64,000 nt of DNA, from the NCBI GenBank assembly GCA_937991535.1, contig CALKHN010000047.1, positions 16,266-80,265 of the forward strand, given 5' to 3'. This stretch comes from an uncultured Sphingobacteriales bacterium (GTDB taxonomy: Bacteria; Bacteroidota; Bacteroidia; Chitinophagales; Chitinophagaceae). The notes under the pieces are model-generated. The model did not search any database and was not told the origin of the DNA. It saw only the letters and a program-made list of their open reading frames with translations. Below, piece after piece: positions 51,773 to 61,013 of the stretch (position 1 is the first letter of the stretch; the number at the start of each line of letters is the position of its first letter). The translations under genes were made by a program, and so were the position numbers.

Positions 51773-52348
51773 ATGCAACATTCCGATCAAAAGTATATCA
51801 ATGCCTTATTGGAGAATGACGTTGTGATGCTGGAAGAGCTTTACCGGAAATTTTCTGAAAAGATCAAATGGATGATCATCCGGAACAATGGCTCCGAAAC
51901 CGATGCTGCGGATATTTTTCAGGATGCCCTGCTTTCTATATACAATAAAGCGAAAACTGGCGATTTTACGCTTACATGCCCCCTGGAAGCGTTTTTATAC
52001 CTGATTTGTAAAAATAGATGGCTCAATACATTAAATAAAATGAATACTCAAAAGGTAACAATTACCGATACGAAAGGATTTGATTATATAGGCGAGGATA
52101 ATTTTAAACTTGCTGAGGATTGCGTATTGCAGCAGGAACGAAAAAATTTACTTACAGAAAAGCTTGCCGAAATGGGTGATAGCTGTAAGGAAATTCTCCG
52201 CCTGAGCTGGAGCGGTATAGGAATGGATGAAGTGGCAAAGCAACTCAATGTAACCTATGCATACGCACGAAAGAAGAAATCGGAGTGTATGGCAAGGCTG
52301 ATTTCCCTGGTAAAGCACTCACCGAAATTTAATTCACTGAAATGGTAA
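51773..52348 (+). CDS. RNA polymerase sigma factor, sigma-70 family (ECF-like)
   Basis: The 191-residue protein (ATG at 51773; a TTG two codons upstream is weaker) has an ECF-type region 2 (about 20-90, NNGSETDAADIFQDALLSIYNK) and region 4 HTH (about 130-180, CKEILRLSWSGIGMDEVAKQLNVTYAYARKKKSECMARL). It has no region 1 or 3. It should direct RNA polymerase to a specific promoter set. The next gene, 4 bp on, is a membrane TPR protein that very likely acts as its anti-sigma or sensor. Promoters it controls are not identifiable here. Confidence 0.9.
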   Translation: MQHSDQKYINALLENDVVMLEELYRKFSEKIKWMIIRNNGSETDAADIFQDALLSIYNKAKTGDFTLTCPLEAFLYLICKNRWLNTLNKMNTQKVTITDTKGFDYIGEDNFKLAEDCVLQQERKNLLTEKLAEMGDSCKEILRLSWSGIGMDEVAKQLNVTYAYARKKKSECMARLISLVKHSPKFNSLKW

Positions 52349-52352
52349 AATA

Positions 52353-53117
52353 ATGCAGGATAACCATATTGAACAATTTGAAAACTACCTTTCAGGAGAC
52401 ATGCTTCCGGAAGAAAGGTTACATTTTGAAGCTAATCTGGAAAAGGATAAAGAATTGTATGACTTATTCATTGTGTACCAAACAATTGACGCCGAAATGC
52501 ACAACACCGGAAAATACAGCGATCATGAAGCGGCTTTAAGATCCACCCTGCAAAAACTTAATGTGGTTTATTTCAAAGCTGAAGCATCTGTACTACAAAT
52601 GAGGAGCAGCAAAAGGATATTCAGAACGGTTGCAACCGCTGCAGCGGGAGTGATTTTAATTTTGACCGCTTATTTTTCTTTTTTTCGAAATAACACTGAT
52701 CCCCGGCAATTGGCCAACCGTTACGTGAAGGAAGATCTGTTGCATTTGAGCATCACTATGGATGGCGCAAAAGACAGCCTGCAGCAGGGTATTGCAGCCT
52801 ATAACGATAAAGCATACGCCGCATCCATACAACTATTCGAAGCCGTATATAAAGCGCATCCTGATAACAGCGACGCATTAAAATATGCAGGAATAACCTA
52901 CCTCGTTACAAAGGAATACAGCAAGGCACTGCAATGCTTTAACGAACTGGCAGCCAAAAAAGAATTATTCAGTAATCCGGGTATGTTTCTGAAAGCAGTA
53001 ACTTTATTGCAAAGAAATCAACCGGGCGATGGAGAACAGGCCCGGCAATTGCTGCAGCAGGTAATTAATGAAAAGGCCGATGGCAGCAGGGAAGCGGAGC
53101 GCTGGTTAAAGAAATAA
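52353..53117 (+). CDS. Membrane TPR protein, probable anti-sigma/sensor partner
   Basis: The 254-residue protein begins with a cytoplasmic anti-sigma-like helical part (NHIEQFENYLSGDMLPEERLHFEANLEKDKELYDLF, about 3-40, the same layout as zinc-less anti-sigma domains). A single membrane helix (VATAAAGVILILTAYFSFF, about 92-110) leads to a periplasmic TPR region (about 140-245, YNDKAYAASIQLFEAVYKAHPDNSDALKYAG). It starts 4 bp after the sigma-factor stop, so the two are translationally linked. This topology fits membrane sequestration of the sigma factor, with the TPR part as sensor. The inference rests on architecture and gene order. Confidence 0.78.
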   Translation: MQDNHIEQFENYLSGDMLPEERLHFEANLEKDKELYDLFIVYQTIDAEMHNTGKYSDHEAALRSTLQKLNVVYFKAEASVLQMRSSKRIFRTVATAAAGVILILTAYFSFFRNNTDPRQLANRYVKEDLLHLSITMDGAKDSLQQGIAAYNDKAYAASIQLFEAVYKAHPDNSDALKYAGITYLVTKEYSKALQCFNELAAKKELFSNPGMFLKAVTLLQRNQPGDGEQARQLLQQVINEKADGSREAERWLKK

Positions 53118-53571
53118 TATTGATCCCCCGTTAATAAAGAAAGGAAATCGTTAGAAGAATAAGCACGGGTATTCTTTTTTGCAACGGAATAAAAAACCAC
53201 AAGTAGTAGTTGCACATGAGGATATGTTACAGATACTTGTGCTCCTGAAGATGGTAAGAAGAACACCTGAAATAAACAGGTTAGGAAGCTGTGCTTATGA
53301 ATAACAGGATGATGCTTATTAAGTTACCCCTTCCATGGGCATCTGGAAAAATTGTGGTTAATTTTTTTTTCATACTTCATTTGTTTTAGCTTCAGATTCG
53401 CAAATAAAATTTGCCAGGCTACGGTATTTTATGAAAAAAAATGTATTACAGGCAGTAGCAAGCAATGATAGCCGGTCTCTTGCAATAATGAATGCATCCT
53501 TCATTTTGCTGGTATCAACTTTTTCCTAATTTTAGTTTACTTAAAAGGATATCAACCCAAAACTTTTGCAT
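53118..53571 (+). other. Intergenic region, no gene seen
   Basis: About 450 bp between the TPR gene and the FecI gene. The right half is AT-rich and should hold the promoter of the sigma-factor cluster. There is no convincing ORF, RNA or strong hairpin. Confidence 0.5.
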
Positions 53572-54153
53572 ATGCATACCGATATCGCACTGCAAATAGA
53601 AATAGCTTCCGGAAGCCAGGCTGCTTTTCAACAACTTTTTGAAAGGTATCGCGGTAAATTGTACAATTATCTGATGTCCATAGTAAAATCCAAAGAAATT
53701 GCAGAAGAGATTGTGACAGATGTTTTTCTGAAGATATGGATGGGGCGGGAACTCATAACAGATATACAAAATATGGATGCTTTTTTGCGTAAGGTGGCCT
53801 GTAATAAAGCGCTGGATTTTTTGCGGATAGCATCACGCAAAGCTGCACTGCAAAAGCTGCTGAAGCGGGAAATAGAACTAACCAGAGAAAGGGAAGCCGA
53901 TTACAAAATTCAGGAGCAGGAATGTAAAATGATTATAAACAGGGCTATTCAGCAACTTTCTCCGCAACGTCGCATGGTTTTTACCTTAAGTCGTATGGGG
54001 GGGCTCAGTTATGATGAGATAGCACAGCAGCTTAACCTTTCCCGTAATACCGTTCGTAATACAATGGCTGAAACGCTCCGTTCCATACGCACTTATCTTT
54101 GTAAAAATGAAATAACTCATCTTGTGCTGCTATTGATTTGGTTAAAACATTAG
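53572..54153 (+). CDS. FecI-type ECF sigma factor
   Basis: The 193-residue protein (ATG at 53572; a TTG two codons upstream is weaker) has region 2 (about 20-85, QQLFERYRGKLYNYLMSIVKSKEIAEEIVTDVFLKIW) and region 4 (about 120-175, LSPQRRMVFTLSRMGGLSYDEIAQQLNLSRNTVRNTM). It belongs to the Bacteroidetes RpoE/FecI group that sits beside FecR and SusC/SusD genes. Here fecR follows by 75 bp and susC by a further 92 bp, so it probably activates the locus when FecR signals substrate binding. Confidence 0.93.
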   Translation: MHTDIALQIEIASGSQAAFQQLFERYRGKLYNYLMSIVKSKEIAEEIVTDVFLKIWMGRELITDIQNMDAFLRKVACNKALDFLRIASRKAALQKLLKREIELTREREADYKIQEQECKMIINRAIQQLSPQRRMVFTLSRMGGLSYDEIAQQLNLSRNTVRNTMAETLRSIRTYLCKNEITHLVLLLIWLKH

Positions 54154-54228
54154 CGATTGTAAAAATATTGCCTTCCGATAGTACTCCCTCCTTTTTTTGT
54201 CGTCATACAGGGAAATAACCATTCATCT

Positions 54229-55269
54229 ATGTCTTCCAACCCCATCCGGTTGCAACTATTGCTTCATAAATATATCAGTAATACAGCAAGCCCTGAAGAG
54301 TTGGAAGCATTTTGGAAGCTGATGTCGGAATTGTCCGATAACGATCTCATACAACTTGATCTGGAGAATGTATGGAATCAAAAGCTGGATGGTAATCCTG
54401 CGGCCGGAGTTGACTGGATCAAAGCCTATCACCTGCTGCAGCAAAAAATTGATAATCAGGAATTTGATTACGAGCGCAGGATACATTCCATCAGGCGCAG
54501 ACAATATGCTTACGCGGGTACGGCGGTTGTACTACTGCTATGTATAGGCGCATTGGTTTGGAAACTGTCATTCAATACCGTTGCTCCGGCTTCCAAAGCA
54601 AATAAGGCAGCGGTTGCAAAATCGGGCAGACACCAAACCATCAGTTTGCCTGATGGAACGATGGTAACGCTCAATGAAGGCAGTAAGCTGGATTATCCGG
54701 CGCTGTTTAATCAGTCTTCAAGGGATGTATATCTTACGGGAGAAGCTTTTTTTGATGTGAAGCATGATGAAGCAAAACCTTTTTTGGTACACACTGGTCG
54801 TTTTACAACAACTGTGCTCGGCACGGCATTCAATATCAGAGCGTATCCGGGCGATGCCGATGTGGCTGTTACTGTAACCCGGGGAAAAGTGCAGGTGCAA
54901 TCGGATGGTAATAAAAGAACGCTGGGTGTTCTGTTGGCGGGAGACCAACTGGTGATAGATAAGGTTTCGGCAGATGTAAGTTTGATAAAAGCAAATGTGC
55001 AAAGAGTGGTGGAGTGGAAAGCAACAGATATGATATTTGATAATGCAACGGTAGACGAAGCGGCTATCGCATTGGGAAATCGCTACGGAGCAACTTTTCT
55101 TTTTAAAAATGAAGCATTGCGCAAGTGCAGGTTTACGGCAGATTTTGCCAATGATAGCATTGATCAATCCTTAGATGTGATTTGTGCGCTCATCAATGCA
55201 CATTGGGAAAAAAAAGAAGGAACAAATATTATTGTATTGGATGGCAAAGGATGTGGAAGAGAGGAATGA
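54229..55269 (+). CDS. FecR-family anti-sigma sensor protein
   Basis: The 346-residue protein has a cytoplasmic N-terminus (1-88), one membrane helix (YAYAGTAVVLLLCIGALVW, about 90-109) and a periplasmic FecR domain (about 125-230) with the signature TISLPDGTMVTLNEGSKLDYP followed by VYLTGEAFFDVKHDEAKPFLVHTGRFTTTVLGTAFNIRAY. The C-terminal DUF4974-like region (about 262-335) ends the sensor. It relays the state of the STN domain of the TonB receptor to FecI. ATG start, 75 bp after the sigma-factor gene; the next gene is the receptor. Confidence 0.93.
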   Translation: MSSNPIRLQLLLHKYISNTASPEELEAFWKLMSELSDNDLIQLDLENVWNQKLDGNPAAGVDWIKAYHLLQQKIDNQEFDYERRIHSIRRRQYAYAGTAVVLLLCIGALVWKLSFNTVAPASKANKAAVAKSGRHQTISLPDGTMVTLNEGSKLDYPALFNQSSRDVYLTGEAFFDVKHDEAKPFLVHTGRFTTTVLGTAFNIRAYPGDADVAVTVTRGKVQVQSDGNKRTLGVLLAGDQLVIDKVSADVSLIKANVQRVVEWKATDMIFDNATVDEAAIALGNRYGATFLFKNEALRKCRFTADFANDSIDQSLDVICALINAHWEKKEGTNIIVLDGKGCGREE

Positions 55270-55361
55270 CAAGGATATAAGAAAATTGGCCACCCTGAGT
55301 GGAAGTCAGAGCAGCCATGTGTTTTAAATATTGTGTAACATTTAAAAACCAATGTAAAGGT

Positions 55362-58300
55362 ATGAAAATTCATTCCTTGAGTGCATGTTTTACGGTGCGC
55401 TCATCAACGATTGTTTTACGAAAATGGGCTTTCTTTATGAAATGGAGCTGTTTATTGATTTTTTCATTGATTTTGAGCGCGCAGCTTTTAATTGCCGGTA
55501 AAGGAAATGCTCAGGACATTGATGAAATCAATGTTTCTGTGGGGCTCAACAGGGAGTCACTCAAAAATGCTTTTAAACAAATTGAGCGGCAAACTGCTTT
55601 TAAGTTTGCTTACGTGGAAGCACAGATTGCCTCCCGTGAAGACTTGCGCTTGTCCAAACAAGTTCGCTCTCTTGCCAAAACCCTTGAATTGCTTTTATCC
55701 GGCACAACGCTTACCTATCGGGTAAAAAGCAATACCATTATCGTTTCCACTAACCTTTCAAAAGAACGGGTTGGTTCTGACGAGGAAAAGACGGACGAAG
55801 CGAATGAGCAACTCCGGGTATCTGTTTCAGGGATCGTAACCGATAAAAACGGATATGCTATTGCTAATGTAAGTGTGGTGGAGAAAAATACAAATAACGG
55901 AACGGTTACAAATGGAGATGGTGGTTTTTCTCTTTCTGTAGCAACAGAAAACGCTGTCCTGGTATTTAGCATGGTAGGTTATAAAACAGAAGAGCTGGTC
56001 CTGGCAGGACGGATGCGGGTTACTGTTGCACTTGAGCCTGAAGCGCAGGATCTCACTAACGTGGTAGTAACAGCGATGGGCATTAAAAGAGAAAAGCGAT
56101 CCCTGGGATATTCGGTTGGAAATGTTGATGGAACCGAACTTACCGAAACGCCTCAGCCCAGCGTACTGAATGCGCTATCTGGTAAGGTTGCGGGTGTACA
56201 AATTTCACAAATGGATGGCACTGCAGGATCTTCTGTAAAAATACTCATCAGGGGAGCTACTTCGCTTAATAACGACAATCAGCCGCTTTTTGTTATAGAT
56301 GGTGTTCCGGTATCCAATCAATTGAATAATGCTTTTGCAGGCGCCGATATGGGTAATCCTATATCGGATATCAATCCGGACGATATTGCCAATATCTCTG
56401 TACTGAAAGGACCGAGTGCCGCTGCACTGTATGGATCACGGGCAGGGAATGGCGTGGTACTTATTACAACAAAATCCGGACGGGGAGTTAAAAAGGGATT
56501 GGGTGTGTCTGCTAACACATCCGTAGTGTTCGAAGTGCCGTATAAGTATGTACCTGTTCAGAATAAATTTGCGAATGGTAAATCCGGCGCCCATGTACTG
56601 GAAGAAAGTGAAAATGAGAACTGGGGGCCCCGTCTAGATGTTGGAGAAAAATGGAAGCTGTGGAATAGCAATGGTGAGGAGGTACCCCTTGTATCTTATC
56701 CCAACCGGTTTAGTGATTTTTTTCAAACAGGTATTACGAATACCAATAATGTAGGTGTAAGTGGAAACTACGATAAGGGAAGTTTCCGGCTTTCGGTGGG
56801 CAATGTTACCAGCAAAGGGGTTGTACCCAATACCGATTTGAACCGTATGACTCTTTCGCTGAACACTTTGTATAATCTGTCGGACAAACTTAAAGTAACG
56901 GCAAATTTCAGTGTAGCGGAATCGGGGTCATCCAACCGGCCGATTATTGATGGTAACCGTACTTCTCCTGTGAGAAGTTTATATGAAACAGGCGCACAGG
57001 TTAATATTAATGATCTGAAAGACTACTGGATGCCCGGTCAGGAAGGCATCGTGCAAAGAAAATACAAAGAAAAACAGAACAATCCCTGGTTTGTAGTTTA
57101 TGAAAATACAACAGCTTTCAACCGCGACAGAACCGTTGGTAAAATTCAGGTGGACTATGATATTACAAAAAACTGGGGGGTAATGCTGCGATACAGCAGG
57201 GATGCTTATGAAGAAGTTCGTGAAGCAAAAAAAGGGTACAGCAATTTCGAAAAGCCCAAAGGAGCTTACGAGATTAATAATCTTTACAGAAAAGAAATCA
57301 ATATGGATGTTATGCTTTCCTATAAACGCACGATTTCCAAAAACTGGAGTTTGAATGCATTTGCAGGGGCAAACAGGTTGCAGCAGACCAGCCGCGAGAT
57401 AGACAATTATGCGGATCAATTGGTGGTGCCCAATTTATTTACGATTTCCAATGGTATTCCGGGAACAGTTACATACAGTAGTTTTAAATCAGAAAAGCAA
57501 TTGTATGGCATATATGGTATGACATCGCTTGGATTTAGAAATAAAGTGTTTCTGGATATAACCGCACGCAACGACTGGTCGAGTACATTACCGGAATCAA
57601 ATCGTTCTTATTTCTATCCTTCCGCTTCTCTTAGTATGATTGTTTCCGACATGGTTACAATGCCGGACTGGATTGGCTTTACCAAGTTCAGGATAGGTTC
57701 AGCCCAGGTGGGGAACGATGTAAGTCCTTACAGTTTAACACAAACTTTTACCACCGCGCCCGATTGGGGAACAGCCAAAAGAATGTACATGGCCGGATTG
57801 TTGAAAAATACCAACCTGAAACCTGAAATATCTACTTCGCATGAAGCGGGTTTTGAGATGGAATTGTTCGATAATCGTATAGGGATAGACGCCACTTATT
57901 ATATAACAAGAAACAAGAATCAGGTACTCTCCATTGGCTTACCTATTGAATCAGGAGCCAGCAACAAACTGATCAATGCAGGTTTGATTGAAGGGCGCGG
58001 ATGGGATATTCGCCTGACCACAGTTCCAGTTGTCTCCAAAGACTTTAAATGGGAAATGAATTTTAATTTTTCGCGTAACAGAACTTCCATCAAACGCCTG
58101 GCTGAAGGCATTAAGTATTTCCCCTTTGTATCGTATAGTGGCGCTGAAGTGCGCACCTATGAAGGAGGGCAGATTGGCGATATTTACATGTTGCCCGTGC
58201 TAACAGTAAAAGATAAAACATCATCCTATTTCGGTTACCCTATTGTTGATAATTCCGGAAGATTGCAAACCGATAATGATGTAAACAACATGGTGAAGAT

Positions 58301-59012
58301 CGGAAATTTTAATCACGATTTTATGCTGGGCATTCAACCTTCCTTTAGCTATAAGGCTTTTACTTTATATGCTAATATAGACTGGAGGCAGGGTGGTTCT
58401 TATTATTCCAATACCATGATGTTCTTAGGGAATAACGGACAGTTGGAAGAAACACTCTCTGGCGTGCCTTATGATAAGAATAAAAATTTGGACGACCAGA
58501 TCAAGGCCAATCCGGATGCATATCTTGGAAATTGGGTAGGCGGAAGAAATGAAGAGTATGGTGGTTTGCCATGGACGGGACCCCAGGCCAACATCCGGAA
58601 ACAGGATGCCAGCTTTAACCCGGGCGTACGACAGGTAATTGTGAATGGTGAGGTTACGTATTTGGAAAACCTGGGTGGAGCTGATACCAAATGGCTCGAT
58701 CCGTTTACGGCTTACCGGTATGCCAATCGCCCCTTTCCCGACCGGAATCTCTACAGCGCTACTTATGTTAAAGTTCGGGAAGTAGCATTAACCTACCGTC
58801 TTCCCCGAGCGTTTACCAGCAAGGTAAAAATACAGAGCGCTTCCCTGTCTTTTGTAGCCAACAATATATTTGAATGGACCGCTGCCGGTATAGCGGTTGA
58901 CCCCGAAAGAGCCTTCCGGCAAACCGGCGGAGCCTGGGCGCAGGGTGTAGAATATTATAACGTAATGCCCTGGACAACTTCCCTCGGTTTTAAATTAAAT
59001 GTTGACTTCTAA
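55362..59012 (+). CDS. SusC/RagA-family TonB-dependent outer-membrane receptor with STN domain
   Basis: From the ATG at 55362 (a GTG at 55299 is possible) the receptor has 1216 residues. A long signal region ends near LLIAGKGNAQ (about 50). A secretin/TonB N-terminal (STN) domain (about 58-130, NVSVGLNRESLKNAFKQIERQTAFKFAYVE) identifies it as a signalling transducer. A carboxypeptidase-regulatory-like domain (about 150-225, VSGIVTDKNGYAIANVSVVEKN) follows, then the SusC signature VVVTAMGIKREKRSLGYSV, the plug, and a 22-strand barrel ending GFKLNVDF. It takes up a large nutrient with SusD, powered by TonB. The ligand is unknown. Confidence 0.94.
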   Translation: MKIHSLSACFTVRSSTIVLRKWAFFMKWSCLLIFSLILSAQLLIAGKGNAQDIDEINVSVGLNRESLKNAFKQIERQTAFKFAYVEAQIASREDLRLSKQVRSLAKTLELLLSGTTLTYRVKSNTIIVSTNLSKERVGSDEEKTDEANEQLRVSVSGIVTDKNGYAIANVSVVEKNTNNGTVTNGDGGFSLSVATENAVLVFSMVGYKTEELVLAGRMRVTVALEPEAQDLTNVVVTAMGIKREKRSLGYSVGNVDGTELTETPQPSVLNALSGKVAGVQISQMDGTAGSSVKILIRGATSLNNDNQPLFVIDGVPVSNQLNNAFAGADMGNPISDINPDDIANISVLKGPSAAALYGSRAGNGVVLITTKSGRGVKKGLGVSANTSVVFEVPYKYVPVQNKFANGKSGAHVLEESENENWGPRLDVGEKWKLWNSNGEEVPLVSYPNRFSDFFQTGITNTNNVGVSGNYDKGSFRLSVGNVTSKGVVPNTDLNRMTLSLNTLYNLSDKLKVTANFSVAESGSSNRPIIDGNRTSPVRSLYETGAQVNINDLKDYWMPGQEGIVQRKYKEKQNNPWFVVYENTTAFNRDRTVGKIQVDYDITKNWGVMLRYSRDAYEEVREAKKGYSNFEKPKGAYEINNLYRKEINMDVMLSYKRTISKNWSLNAFAGANRLQQTSREIDNYADQLVVPNLFTISNGIPGTVTYSSFKSEKQLYGIYGMTSLGFRNKVFLDITARNDWSSTLPESNRSYFYPSASLSMIVSDMVTMPDWIGFTKFRIGSAQVGNDVSPYSLTQTFTTAPDWGTAKRMYMAGLLKNTNLKPEISTSHEAGFEMELFDNRIGIDATYYITRNKNQVLSIGLPIESGASNKLINAGLIEGRGWDIRLTTVPVVSKDFKWEMNFNFSRNRTSIKRLAEGIKYFPFVSYSGAEVRTYEGGQIGDIYMLPVLTVKDKTSSYFGYPIVDNSGRLQTDNDVNNMVKIGNFNHDFMLGIQPSFSYKAFTLYANIDWRQGGSYYSNTMMFLGNNGQLEETLSGVPYDKNKNLDDQIKANPDAYLGNWVGGRNEEYGGLPWTGPQANIRKQDASFNPGVRQVIVNGEVTYLENLGGADTKWLDPFTAYRYANRPFPDRNLYSATYVKVREVALTYRLPRAFTSKVKIQSASLSFVANNIFEWTAAGIAVDPERAFRQTGGAWAQGVEYYNVMPWTTSLGFKLNVDF

Positions 59013-59024
59013 ACGATCACAAGA

Positions 59025-60710
59025 ATGAGAACGCATAAAATAGCGATAGTAACTCTATCAACCATGATGTTTTTACTGGTATCATCCTGTAAAAAATTCA
59101 ACGAGGTAAATGATAACCCCAATAGCCCGGAGAAGGTTTCTTCCAACTACATACTTGCCTATGTGCTTACTGAAACATCCAGGGCGTATTATAATTTAGG
59201 CAATGAGCAATCAAAAATTGCCGGGCTGATGCAATACGTACAGGTAGGCACCAATGAAAATGCGGCAGCCGTTAATTTCTATGGCTGGGGGCATGAATCA
59301 TGGTTTGGATATTACAATATTCTCCGTAATGTTAAGATCATTAACGACAATGCCAAAAGAGACAACAATAAATTCTTTGAAGGTATTTCGCTGGTGATGA
59401 AATCTTTTCTTTTTGGAATGATGACCGACCTGTATGGCGATATTCCCTATTCGGAAGCGCTCAATGCTGAGGGAGAAGTATTCTTTCCAAAATATGATCA
59501 GCAGGGTGATGTATATAAAGGCATCATTGAAGATCTCAAAACCGCTACAGTTTTATTCGCCTCGCTCAATCCTTCTACAGATGTTATAGATGCCGGATCG
59601 GATGTAATATTTGGTGGAAACGGAAGTAAATGGAATAAGTTCGCCAATGCGCTGCTCCTAAGGTATTGTATGAGACTGTACAATAAAAAAAGTGAGATGA
59701 CGGCCTTGGGTATTAATGTTATCCAGGAATTTAATAAGGCCGCATCCGGCGCTTTTGGTAGTGTTGCTGAAGAAGCCACGCTGAAATTTCTGGGAACCAC
59801 GGGCGAGAACTCTTCTGCCGGTGGATCTATTAACAGCAGTAATCCGAAGTATTATATTAAACCCGCGGCATCCATCGTAAACAAGCTCAGAGCTTTACAT
59901 GATCCGAGGCTAGAACGATGGACAAACCCCGCCTTGTACAAGTGGGATGTTAATGCGCTTACGGTTCAGGATATAACAGTAACCAATATTTTTGGTGAGC
60001 ATTATACCGTAAAGATAAAACCTGCAGCTTTAACTGATGCTGTTGATACTTCATTGTATGTGGGGCTTCCGGTAGGCTTGGCTACTGTTGATGCGCTGAT
60101 ATATAATAAGGGAACGGATAATCAATCGTATCCTCCCGAAAGAAATCCTTATATTTCTTATCTGCATGACCGCTACAGGATGAATGCCGAAACATATGTT
60201 ACGATGAAGCTCATGACCTATAGTGAGGTGGAATTTCTGTTGGCTGAAGCCGCACAAAAAGGTGACTTCGATGTACCCGGAACTGCTGAACTGCATTATA
60301 AGAAAGGTATTGAAGCTTCCATGAACGGGTATGGTATTATTGGTGCTGCGGCCGGGTTTGATTTCGATGATTATTATGCCAGCTCAGATGTGGATTATAA
60401 TACAGCGGCAGACAAACTGGAGCGCATCATGGAACAAAAATGGATCGCTTTATGGCTGAGCATAGAATCGTGGTTCGATTGGAGAAGAACGGGGTTGCCC
60501 GATTTGAAAACCGGCCCCGTAACGCAGTTTGGCGATAAATTGCCATTAAGGTATATGTATCCGTCTCCCAATCTTGATCCCAGTTATCTTCAAAATTATG
60601 AAGCTGCTATAGCCGGAATGCAAGCCACCCCTAACGTGCCCGAAGGGCAAAGCACTGATCATTCCTATTCTAAAATGTGGTTGTTGCAGGGAACATCAAA
60701 ACCCTGGTAA
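59025..60710 (+). CDS. SusD/RagB-family surface nutrient-binding lipoprotein
   Basis: The 561-residue lipoprotein has signal peptide and lipobox LLVSSC (Cys about 23). It is the SusD-like_2 type (PF12771): NNPNSPEKVSSNYILAYVLTETSR near 27-55, LMQYVQVGTNENAAAVNFYGWG, then SFLFGMMTDLYGDIPYSEAL (about 125-144), ADKLERIMEQKWIALWLSIESWFDWRRTG (about 465-493). TPR-like helices supply the scaffold. It caps the SusC receptor outside the cell and captures the substrate. It starts 12 bp after the receptor stop, so the two are co-transcribed. The ligand cannot be read from sequence. Confidence 0.94.
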   Translation: MRTHKIAIVTLSTMMFLLVSSCKKFNEVNDNPNSPEKVSSNYILAYVLTETSRAYYNLGNEQSKIAGLMQYVQVGTNENAAAVNFYGWGHESWFGYYNILRNVKIINDNAKRDNNKFFEGISLVMKSFLFGMMTDLYGDIPYSEALNAEGEVFFPKYDQQGDVYKGIIEDLKTATVLFASLNPSTDVIDAGSDVIFGGNGSKWNKFANALLLRYCMRLYNKKSEMTALGINVIQEFNKAASGAFGSVAEEATLKFLGTTGENSSAGGSINSSNPKYYIKPAASIVNKLRALHDPRLERWTNPALYKWDVNALTVQDITVTNIFGEHYTVKIKPAALTDAVDTSLYVGLPVGLATVDALIYNKGTDNQSYPPERNPYISYLHDRYRMNAETYVTMKLMTYSEVEFLLAEAAQKGDFDVPGTAELHYKKGIEASMNGYGIIGAAAGFDFDDYYASSDVDYNTAADKLERIMEQKWIALWLSIESWFDWRRTGLPDLKTGPVTQFGDKLPLRYMYPSPNLDPSYLQNYEAAIAGMQATPNVPEGQSTDHSYSKMWLLQGTSKPW

Positions 60711-60734
60711 GCCTGTATTTCGGATTTCTGTTAT

Positions 60735-60805
60735 TTATCCCGGCATTCAAAATTTAGTCACCCTATAAAGATGATTATAGTTGAATGTCGGGATAACTGT
60801 TTTTA
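60735..60805 (+). terminator. Long hairpin after susD, terminator or attenuator
   Basis: Left arm 60735-60750 pairs with right arm 60781-60796 over 16 bp with one mismatch (TTATCCCGGCATTCAA against TTGAATGTCGGGATAA). A nested CTATAA-AGATGA-TTATAG hairpin fills the 3' side of the loop. CTGTTTTT follows, so transcription could stop here, partly separating susD from the PSD1 gene. The 303-bp gap holds nothing else visible except AT-rich promoter-like sequence. Confidence 0.7.
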
Positions 60806-61013
60806 GACATAATACTGCGTGTTTTAATCTTTGCTGTAAATGGGGTATGCAGTTTACAGAATACATATAAATTATAAGTTTCTAAATATTTCGTTCGGCA
60901 CTCCTTTTACAGCAATCGTTTATGAGGAATTATATATCCATTTAAGTGAGCATTTCATCCAGTAACGCTTAATTTCCGTAACTTTCCTGTTATAATGATT
61001 ATGCTTATCTGTC

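Noticed and set aside
55299..55361. Upstream GTG start of the SusC gene
   Set aside because: It would put 21 extra residues with several Cys before the signal peptide; the ATG at 55362 fits export better.
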